Shown here: positions 1 to 6,591 of the stretch, piece by piece | How the letters are laid out: each line of letters begins with the position of its first letter | How positions within the stretch are numbered: the stretch's first letter is position 1 | DNA from: Janthinobacterium sp. BJB426 | GTDB taxonomy: Bacteria; Pseudomonadota; Gammaproteobacteria; Burkholderiales; Burkholderiaceae_D | DNA: 64,000 bases | Assembly: GCF_002735705.1 (NCBI RefSeq) | Contig: NZ_PDZL01000011.1 | Coordinates: 1 to 64,000, forward strand | Direction: 5' to 3' | Translations under genes and position numbers: made by a program | Notes under the pieces: model-generated | Databases searched by the model: none | The model's input: only the letters and a program-made list of their open reading frames with translations | What the model was told of the DNA's origin: nothing

Positions 1-71
1 ACAGGACCGTGAAACAACTTTGCGCCGATGATAGTGCTGCAACCAGTGTGAAAGTAGGTTATCGTCAGGCT
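1..71 (+). rRNA. rrf: 5S ribosomal RNA, 3' part
   Basis: The first bases carry the 3' half of a betaproteobacterial 5S rRNA, recognisable by the conserved GCGCCGATGATAGTGC block and the closing GTGTGAAAGTAGG...ATCGTCAGGC. The 5' half lies outside the window. A rho-independent terminator follows about 20 bases later, so this is the end of an rRNA operon. The exact 3' end is uncertain by a few bases. Confidence 0.9.
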
Positions 72-91
72 TGTTATTCGCAGTAGAGAAA

Positions 92-121
92 AACCCGATC
101 AGCAATGGTCGGGTTTTTTTT
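92..121 (+). terminator. Intrinsic terminator of the rRNA operon
   Basis: A perfect 7-bp stem (AACCCGA at 92-98 with TCGGGTT at 109-115) is followed directly by a run of T. It sits just downstream of the 5S rRNA. Confidence 0.9.
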
Positions 122-200
122 CGTCTGGCAATTCCTGCCACTCCCCACCTGTTTCAGGCATCCACCATGTCTATTGTGCATAAAATGCAACAGCCTTCAC

Positions 201-226
201 TATTTATATAAGTGCTTATATAAATA
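201..226 (+). promoter_or_regulatory. Palindromic operator upstream of the MarR gene
   Basis: Perfect inverted repeat with 12-bp arms (TATTTATATAAG and CTTATATAAATA) around a 2-bp centre. It ends 16 bases before the start codon of the MarR-family gene. MarR dimers bind AT-rich palindromes of this kind and usually repress their own operon, so this is the likely autoregulatory site. Binding itself is inferred. Confidence 0.7.
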
Positions 227-242
227 CTGTTACTATCGCTAC

Positions 243-716
243 ATGAAACAAGGACTCGGAACACAACTACGCCACCTGATTGAACTGCTGGACGGTGCCG
301 TCCAGCAAGCTTACGCAGACGCGGGCCTCGATTACCGGCCGCGCTACACGCCCGTGATGCGGGTGCTGGCGCAACAGCAAAGCACGACCATCGGCCAGTT
401 GGCCGAGCTGGCAGGCATCACGCAGCCAGCCGTCACGCAAACGGTGGCATTGATGAAAAAGGAAGGCTTGCTGCTGGTCGCTGTCGGTGGCGAGGATGGC
501 CGACAGCGTGTGGTACGCCTGAGCAGCCAGGGCGAGGCACTGCTACCCCATCTGCAGATGTGCTGGCAGGCGACCAAGCGTGCTGCCGACAGCCTGGATG
601 CGGAACTGGCATTTCCTTTATCCACATGCCTGGCGCAAGCCATCACAATTCTGGAACAGCGTTCATTCGGCGAGCGGATCCGCGATGCAAGCAAGAAAGT
701 AGCAGCCACTCCCTGA
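243..716 (+). CDS. MarR-family transcriptional regulator
   Basis: 157-residue protein with the MarR winged helix. The DNA-recognition region is roughly residues 38-75 (TIGQLAELAGITQPAVTQTV), followed by a wing rich in Gly/Asp/Arg (GGEDGRQRVVRLS). The ATG at 243 is chosen because an upstream in-frame extension would run back through the operator and the rRNA terminator. The gene is separated by only 18 bases from the CPBP protease gene, so the two probably form an operon autorepressed through the palindrome at 201-226. The ligand cannot be read from sequence. Confidence 0.85.
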   Translation: MKQGLGTQLRHLIELLDGAVQQAYADAGLDYRPRYTPVMRVLAQQQSTTIGQLAELAGITQPAVTQTVALMKKEGLLLVAVGGEDGRQRVVRLSSQGEALLPHLQMCWQATKRAADSLDAELAFPLSTCLAQAITILEQRSFGERIRDASKKVAATP

Positions 717-734
717 CAACCCACGAGGAAAGCG

Positions 735-1586
735 ATGATGGACAACACCCTGAGCATGGCAAGCAAAAAATCCCCCCTGGCTCGCCTGATGGCCTATCCC
801 CTGGTGCAGATTGTGCTGGGCATGGTACTGACGTTTGCCGCGGTACCGTTGGTGATGGGCATCGCCTCCCATGTGGTGGAAAAGCCTTACCGCATCCTGT
901 GGCCGCAATTGCTGGCGGCGCTGCTGGTGTGGTGCGGCTACCATTTTTATGTGCGCCACATCGAAAAACGCCAGCCGGATGAATTGGCAATGCCGGGCAT
1001 GGCGCTTGAACTGGGATGTGGATTGCTGCTCGGCGCAGGCCTGGTCGTCCTCACCTTTGTTGTGCTCGCTGCGTTGGGCGTGTATCAGCTTGGCGGCGTC
1101 AATGCCCTGAGCGTCTTGTTGCTGTTCCCGCTGGCCGAACTGGTGCTGGTCGGCATGGCCGAGGAGATGATGTTTCGTGGGGTACTCTTTGGCGTGACTG
1201 CACGTGCGTTGGGCAGCAAGGCCGCCATCGTGATTTCATCCCTGGTGTTCGCCCTGGCCCATTTGCCCAATGCCGGATTTTCGCTGCTGGCGATCATCGC
1301 GCTTGTCGCGTATGGCGTGCTGCAGGCCACCCTGTACATGCAGACCCGGCGCCTGTGGGTGTGCATCGGCACGCATGTCGGCTGGAATTATTGTGTCAGC
1401 CAAGTGTTCTCCTCGACGGTGTCGGGCCATGCGGCCACGGATGGTCTGCTGCGTGGCGAACTGCTGGGCAATACCATGCTGACGGGCGGCGCCTTCGGCG
1501 TGGAAGCATCGCTGGTGACGGTTTTGTTGATCAGCGCCGTCGCCGCGTATGTGCTGCGCCTGGCCTTTGCCAGCGCACCACGCTAG
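735..1586 (+). CDS. CPBP family intramembrane metalloprotease (CAAX-like)
   Basis: 283-residue polytopic membrane protein with the three signatures of the CPBP/ABI family (PF02517): EEMMFR (Glu143, Glu144, Arg148), a His after a hydrophobic stretch (FALAH, His176) and HVGWN (His214, Asn218). These residues form the glutamate/histidine active site in characterised relatives. The start is preceded by GAGGAAAG. It is probably co-transcribed with the MarR regulator. In bacteria such proteins serve in bacteriocin maturation or self-immunity, or are of unknown role. The substrate here is unknown. Confidence 0.85.
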   Translation: MMDNTLSMASKKSPLARLMAYPLVQIVLGMVLTFAAVPLVMGIASHVVEKPYRILWPQLLAALLVWCGYHFYVRHIEKRQPDELAMPGMALELGCGLLLGAGLVVLTFVVLAALGVYQLGGVNALSVLLLFPLAELVLVGMAEEMMFRGVLFGVTARALGSKAAIVISSLVFALAHLPNAGFSLLAIIALVAYGVLQATLYMQTRRLWVCIGTHVGWNYCVSQVFSSTVSGHAATDGLLRGELLGNTMLTGGAFGVEASLVTVLLISAVAAYVLRLAFASAPR

Positions 1587-1601
1587 GCCACTGCAGCGGC
1601 C

Positions 1602-3104
1602 TTATTGGCCAGCCACCACCGCCGTTGCGCCACTTTTGGCCACCCACTCGATCAGCGCATCGACGGCGGCGCGGCCATTGCCATTACCCACCAGGTCGCT
1701 ATTGATCATGGCGACCACCACGCACAGCTGGTTGTTGGCATCAGGCACGTAGCCGGCGATGGCGACCACATTCTTTAACGTTCCCGTCTTGATGCGGGCG
1801 CGCGCGGCGGCCGGGCTGTTCAACAGGCGCTTGCGCATGGTGCCATCGAGCGCCACGATGGGCAGGCTGGACTGGAACTCGGGCGCCCACGGACTTTGCT
1901 GCATCGCCTGCAAGACGCCAGCCATTTGCGCTGGCGCAATGCGCCCTGTGCGCGACAAGCCGGAACCGTTGTCGACCAGCATGCCCTGGGTGTCGATATG
2001 GTGTCGCTGGAACCATTCCTGGATGACTAGCCGCGCGCGCGTGGCCGTGTCTTCCGGCGCCGCCATGGCCACGGGGCGACTGCCCAGCCAGCCATCGCTT
2101 TGCAAGCTGCCCAGGCTCAGGAACAGGGTGCGGGCCAGGGTGTTATCCGATGTCTTGTTGATATCGCGCAAGACTTCCGGCAAGGCGCGCGCCACATGGT
2201 CGGCCAGCATGCGCGTACCGACCGGTTCGGCCGTCGGCGGCAAGCCAGTTGCCGGCGCTTCGCGCACCGTGCCCGTGATCGTGCCGCCCAGGCGTTTCCA
2301 GGTGGCGCGGAACAAGCGGTCCGCATAATCGTTGCGATCAAGCACATTGATGCTGGTGGCCTTGCTGCAATTTTGCGGGAAGGTGCCGTGCAAGATCACC
2401 TGCAGCTTGCCGCTCGCATCGCGCCGGTATTCGGGCGGGCGCCAGCCATCTTCCCATCTGGCGCAACTGCCCTTGACCAGTTTCATGTCGCTCGTGATGC
2501 TGACGTTCTCGAGCGGCGGCTGCATCTGGAAGTTCAATTGCCGTTCCGTCGCACTGATGTTGATATCGATCAGATTGGTGTTCAGTAATAAGGCATCGGG
2601 AATGACGTTGTAGCGGAATTCGGCCGATTCATCGAACGGCGCTGCGCCGATATCGGGCCGGGCCGGCTGGAACAACTGGCGGTCGAGGATCAGGTCGCCC
2701 TTGATTTTCACGATGCCCTGGTTGCGCAGGGTTTGCAGCATGTGCGCCAGCACGTCCGCATTGAAATCCGTGTCGGCGCCGCCGCGCAGGATCAAGTCGC
2801 CCTTCAGCACGCCATTGATGACGTCGGCGCTGGTGCGCAACTCCGTGCGGCCGCGGAAGATGGGGCCCAGTTGCTCCAGGCCCACGGCCGTCGTCACCAG
2901 CTTCATGGTGGAGGCCGGTTGCATGCTGCGCTCGGCGCCATGCGACAGCACGGTGGTGTTGCCGCGCAGGACGATGGCGCCCATGGCGTCTTCGGGGATA
3001 TTCGCGCTGCGCAGCAGCAGGCTGACGGATTCGGGCAATTGCGCGTGAGCAGTCGACAGGCCAAGACCCGCCAACAGCGCAGCCATCAGAACAGGACGTA
3101 ACAT
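1602..3104 (-). CDS. dacB: D-alanyl-D-alanine carboxypeptidase/endopeptidase (PBP4 type)
   Basis: 500-residue periplasmic protein with a signal peptide (about residues 1-21). It has the three motifs of class C penicillin-binding proteins: SxxK (Ser65-Thr-Met-Lys68, nucleophile Ser65), SxN (Ser319-Asp-Asn321) and KTG (Lys439-Thr-Gly441). The long insertion between the first two motifs is typical of the S13 (DacB/PBP4) family, which trims peptidoglycan cross-links and terminal D-Ala. AAGGAG lies just before the ATG. It is 8 bases downstream of the spmAB-type gene, so the two are probably one operon. It converges on the CPBP gene with a 15-base gap. Confidence 0.93.
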   Translation of the reverse strand: MLRPVLMAALLAGLGLSTAHAQLPESVSLLLRSANIPEDAMGAIVLRGNTTVLSHGAERSMQPASTMKLVTTAVGLEQLGPIFRGRTELRTSADVINGVLKGDLILRGGADTDFNADVLAHMLQTLRNQGIVKIKGDLILDRQLFQPARPDIGAAPFDESAEFRYNVIPDALLLNTNLIDINISATERQLNFQMQPPLENVSITSDMKLVKGSCARWEDGWRPPEYRRDASGKLQVILHGTFPQNCSKATSINVLDRNDYADRLFRATWKRLGGTITGTVREAPATGLPPTAEPVGTRMLADHVARALPEVLRDINKTSDNTLARTLFLSLGSLQSDGWLGSRPVAMAAPEDTATRARLVIQEWFQRHHIDTQGMLVDNGSGLSRTGRIAPAQMAGVLQAMQQSPWAPEFQSSLPIVALDGTMRKRLLNSPAAARARIKTGTLKNVVAIAGYVPDANNQLCVVVAMINSDLVGNGNGRAAVDALIEWVAKSGATAVVAGQ

Positions 3105-3112
3105 GGTGCTCC

Positions 3113-4351
3113 TTAGTGGAAAAAGACGTAGGCGACAAAGACGGCCGTGATCACGCCGGCCAGATCGGCGATCAGGCCTGCCGTGATCGCATAGCGTGTC
3201 TTGCGGATGCCGACGGAACCGAAGTACAGGGCCACGATATAGAAGGTGGTGTCGGCCGAGCCCTGGAAGACGCAGGCCAGGCGGCCGACAAACGAGTCGA
3301 CGCCGTAGGTATTCATGGCGTCGATCATCATGGCTTTCGAGCCGGAGCCGCTGAGCGGCTTCATCATGGCCGTCGGCAGGGCCGGCACGAAGTCCGTATT
3401 GATGCCCAGGTTGGCGAAGAACCAGTTCATGCCGCTCATCAGGAAATTGAACACGCCCGCGTTGCGGATCACGCTGATGGCCACCAGCATGCCGACCAGG
3501 TAGGGAATCACGGTAATTGACGTCTGGATGCCGCCTTTCGCCCCCTCGATGAAGGCGTCATATACGTTCACCTTCTTGCGCAGCGCGCCGATGATGAAAA
3601 TGGCGATGACGCTGATCAACACCAGGTTGCTGACCACCTTCGAGACCAGCTCGATTTCCTGTTTCGTCAGGTATTGCGTGAAGTACCAGATCATGGCGAC
3701 GATGGCGCTCGTCATGCCGCCCATCCAGCCCAGCACGACACGGTTGAGCAAGTTGATGCGTTGCTTGATGGAGACCGTAATGATGCCGACCACGGTGGCC
3801 ACATAGGTGGCGATCATGCAGGGGATAAAGATGTCGGACGGGTCGGCCGCGCCGAGGATGGAGCGCTGCGCCATGATGGCCAGTGGAATCAGGGTCAGGC
3901 CCGAGGTGTGCAGCACCAGAAACATGATTTGCGCATTCGTCGCCTCTTCCTTGTTCGGATTCAAGGTTTGCAGGCTTTCCATGGCTTTGAGACCGAACGG
4001 CGTGGCCGCATTGTCCAGGCCCAGCAGGTTGGCCGAGAAATTCATCACCATGTGGCCCGTCGCGGGATGGTCTTTCGGAATTTCCGGGAAGATACGCGAA
4101 AAGAACGGTGCGATGACTTTCGCCAGCCAGCCGACGATGCCCGCCTTTTCACCGATGTTCATGATGCCGAGCCACAAGGTCATCACGCCGGCCAGCGGCA
4201 GGGCGATATCCATCACGCCCATGCGCGCCGTCTCGAAGGTGCCGTCGATGATGCGTTTGAAGATATCGGTATCGCCGAGAAACAGCCACTGCAGCACTGC
4301 GGCCAGGAAGCCAACGAGGAAAAAGCCGGACCAGATGTAATTAAGTGCCAT
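3113..4351 (-). CDS. Fused SpmA-SpmB type nucleoside-recognition membrane protein
   Basis: 412-residue polytopic membrane protein made of two related Gate/nucleoside-recognition domains. The first half resembles spore maturation protein A and the second SpmB. Conserved stretches include NFSANLLGLDNAATPFG and PTAMMKPLSGSGSKAMM. In Firmicutes SpmA and SpmB are separate proteins linked to spore-core dehydration. Fused versions in non-sporulating proteobacteria have unknown substrates. It is followed 8 bases later by dacB, a pairing that recalls the dacB-spmA-spmB operon of Bacillus, although the DacB families differ. Family assignment is firm; function is not. Confidence 0.85.
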   Translation of the reverse strand: MALNYIWSGFFLVGFLAAVLQWLFLGDTDIFKRIIDGTFETARMGVMDIALPLAGVMTLWLGIMNIGEKAGIVGWLAKVIAPFFSRIFPEIPKDHPATGHMVMNFSANLLGLDNAATPFGLKAMESLQTLNPNKEEATNAQIMFLVLHTSGLTLIPLAIMAQRSILGAADPSDIFIPCMIATYVATVVGIITVSIKQRINLLNRVVLGWMGGMTSAIVAMIWYFTQYLTKQEIELVSKVVSNLVLISVIAIFIIGALRKKVNVYDAFIEGAKGGIQTSITVIPYLVGMLVAISVIRNAGVFNFLMSGMNWFFANLGINTDFVPALPTAMMKPLSGSGSKAMMIDAMNTYGVDSFVGRLACVFQGSADTTFYIVALYFGSVGIRKTRYAITAGLIADLAGVITAVFVAYVFFH

Positions 4352-4448
4352 ATGCGATCAGTTCTGTGTGTCGGGAGTGAAAAATGTCTGCAAACAAAGT
4401 ATAGGGGCAGCCCGATACGAGTTGATGAAAGAATGCAGCAATCACATG

Positions 4449-4485
4449 CCAAAAAGTTATAAGCTGGCAGCCTGTTTTCATTGGC
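4449..4485 (+). promoter_or_regulatory. Two-block upstream motif, copy 1 (before the solute-binding protein gene)
   Basis: CCAAAAAGTTAT (4449-4460), 14 bases, then TTTTCATTGGC (4475-4485). The same two blocks with the same 14-base spacer recur at 6398-6434 upstream of the TonB-dependent receptor gene. The gap between the minus-strand spmAB gene and the start at 4566 otherwise shows nothing. It is a candidate activator/promoter element. The resemblance to sulfur-starvation (CysB-type) promoters is only an impression. Confidence 0.55.
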
Positions 4486-4565
4486 GCCCCGTCGCTTGCC
4501 CGCGTAGTGTGGGGCATGCCTGTTGCTTACCGCTGTTCCTTACCTTTGTCTGCACTGGATCACTG

Positions 4566-6371
4566 ATGATGTTTTTACGCAAAACCGCCTGCGCCGCCGG
4601 ACTGGCCTTGTTGACGCTGTTCACTGTAGCGGCCCACGCCGCCACCGATGCCCGCGCGAATAAAACCTTGCACTTGTTTCTCAGCACTAGCGAGACGGGC
4701 CTGGACCCGGCCGTGGCGTCCGACCTGGCCAGCCTGAACTTGATGGAAAACATCTTCGATCCGCTGCTGCGCTATGACTACCTGGCGCGCCCGGTGCAGT
4801 TGCAGGGCAATACGGCGCGCGGCTTGCCCACCGTGGAAGATGGCGGGCGCACGTATATTTTTCACTTGCAGCCAGGTATCTTTTTTACGCCCGATCCCGC
4901 CTTCAAGGGCCAGCCGCGCGAAGTGACGGCGCAGGATTATGTCTACAGCCTGACACGGCTGTATGACCCCAGCCTGAAGTCGCCGTGGCTGTTCTTGCTG
5001 GAAGACAAGCTGGTGGGCGATGCGGCCCTGAAAACAAAATTCAGCTACGACACGCCGATCGCCGGCTTGCAGGCGCTGGACAAATACACCCTGCGCATCC
5101 GCCTGAACGGCGTCGACCCGAACTTCCTGTTTTACCTGGCCATGCCGGCGACAGCGGTGGTGGCGCGCGAAGTGGCTGAAGCGTACCCGGCGGCAGGACA
5201 GATCGGTAATCACCCCGTGGGCACGGGGCCGTTCCTCGTGAAGGAGTGGAAGCGCAGCGACAAGATCGTGCTGCAGGCCAATCCGACTTTCCGTCCCACT
5301 GTGTTCCATACGGAAACCAAGGCGCTGGCCGCCTTGCCGCCGGACGCGCGCGCCATCGCCACCGCACTGGAAGGCCAGCGTCTGCCCCTGATCGGGCGCA
5401 TCGAGGTGCGCATCGTTGAAGAATATCAATCGCGCATGCTGGGATTCTTGAAAGGCGAATTTGATTACTTGGAGCAAGTACCCGAATCGATGACGGACAT
5501 GGTGCTGGAAAATGGCGCGCTGAAGCCGGCGCTGGCCGCCAAGGGCTTGCAACTGACGCGCTTTCCCGTGCTGCAGACGTATTACATGTGGATGAATATG
5601 GACGACCCCGTGCTGGGCGGCACGAGCAAGGACAAGCTGGCCCTGCGGCGCGCCATCGCCCTCAGCTACAACAGCCGCGAAGACATCGCATTATTAAAAA
5701 AGGGACTGGCCTTGCCGGCGCAATCGCCGCTGCCGCCGAATGTGCTCGGTTACGACAAGAGCTATCGCAGCCCCGTCGGCTACGATCCCGTGCTGGCGCG
5801 CGCCTTGCTGGAGCGCTTCGGCTACAAGGCAGGGCCCGATGGCTTCCGCACCCAGCCGGACGGCACGCCCTTGATCCTTACCATGCATACGGAGCCGAGC
5901 ACGGTGGGACGCTTACGTGACGAATTGTGGCGGCGCAACCTGAATGCCATCGGCGTGCGCGTGGAATTTAAAAGCGACAAGAAGACGGAAATCATCAAGG
6001 CCTCGCGCCTGGGCAAGGTGCAGATGTTCGAGACCAACTGGATCGCCGACTTCCCCGATGGCGATAACTTTATGCAATTGTTGTACGGCGGCAACGTTGG
6101 CCGCGCCAACTATGCCCGCTTCAACTTGCCCGATTACAATAAACGCTATGAGGAGGCGCGCCTGCTATCCGATACGCCGCGCCGACGCAGTCTGTACTTC
6201 GACCTGTTTCAGCTGATCCACGCTTACACGCCGTGGGTGTTGCTGACGCATCCCATCTCTGCCGACCTGCAGCAACCGTGGCTAAAAAACTACAGGCGCC
6301 ACCCCGTGGAATTCACGTCCTGGCGCTATCTGGACGTCGATATGCACAAGGGTAGCCCCGCAGGCAAGTGA
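4566..6371 (+). CDS. ABC transporter family-5 solute-binding protein (peptide-type)
   Basis: 601-residue secreted protein. The ATG at 4566 is chosen because it gives a classic signal peptide (MMFLRKTACAAGLALL... ending near AHA); a longer frame reaching back to 4368 would include the upstream motif. The mature part follows the SBP_bac_5 fold: an N-terminal ETGLDPAVASD segment, VTAQDYVYSLTRLYDP and GTGPFLVKEW. Family members deliver oligopeptides, glutathione, haem or murein peptides to an ABC permease. No permease or ATPase gene is adjacent, so it is an orphan binding protein here. It shares an upstream motif with the next gene, the TonB-dependent receptor. Confidence 0.85.
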   Translation: MMFLRKTACAAGLALLTLFTVAAHAATDARANKTLHLFLSTSETGLDPAVASDLASLNLMENIFDPLLRYDYLARPVQLQGNTARGLPTVEDGGRTYIFHLQPGIFFTPDPAFKGQPREVTAQDYVYSLTRLYDPSLKSPWLFLLEDKLVGDAALKTKFSYDTPIAGLQALDKYTLRIRLNGVDPNFLFYLAMPATAVVAREVAEAYPAAGQIGNHPVGTGPFLVKEWKRSDKIVLQANPTFRPTVFHTETKALAALPPDARAIATALEGQRLPLIGRIEVRIVEEYQSRMLGFLKGEFDYLEQVPESMTDMVLENGALKPALAAKGLQLTRFPVLQTYYMWMNMDDPVLGGTSKDKLALRRAIALSYNSREDIALLKKGLALPAQSPLPPNVLGYDKSYRSPVGYDPVLARALLERFGYKAGPDGFRTQPDGTPLILTMHTEPSTVGRLRDELWRRNLNAIGVRVEFKSDKKTEIIKASRLGKVQMFETNWIADFPDGDNFMQLLYGGNVGRANYARFNLPDYNKRYEEARLLSDTPRRRSLYFDLFQLIHAYTPWVLLTHPISADLQQPWLKNYRRHPVEFTSWRYLDVDMHKGSPAGK

Positions 6372-6397
6372 CCATGTCGCTGAAAAGGGCATTCATT

Positions 6398-6434
6398 CCA
6401 AAAAGTTATGGTTAGGAAAGCATTTTTCATTGGC
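6398..6434 (+). promoter_or_regulatory. Two-block upstream motif, copy 2 (before the TonB-dependent receptor gene)
   Basis: CCAAAAAGTTAT (6398-6409), 14 bases, TTTTCATTGGC (6424-6434), identical in both blocks and in spacing to 4449-4485. It lies 158 bases before the receptor start, suggesting that the receptor and the binding protein are co-regulated from separate promoters. Confidence 0.55.
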
Positions 6435-6547
6435 TGGGCCCGGATGCATCGCGCTACTCTGAAAATGAAAACAAATAAAGTCATGCGCAAATGTCATAAA
6501 AAAATGTACTGCGAGACAGACAGTTGCGACGTGAAAAAAACAGCCTG

Positions 6548-6563
6548 ACTTGAGAACTCAAGT
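6548..6563 (+). promoter_or_regulatory. Inverted repeat in the receptor leader
   Basis: ACTTGAG (6548-6554), AA, CTCAAGT (6557-6563): perfect 7-bp arms ending 28 bases before the receptor start codon and just before its ribosome-binding site. It could be an operator or a leader hairpin affecting translation. No further evidence. Confidence 0.35.
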
Positions 6564-6591
6564 TTCGATTGCCCAAATAAAGGAGAGACCC

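Noticed and set aside
4368-4565. N-terminal extension of the solute-binding protein gene
   Set aside because: The extension covers the shared regulatory motif and would bury the signal peptide. The ATG at 4566 gives a normal export signal.
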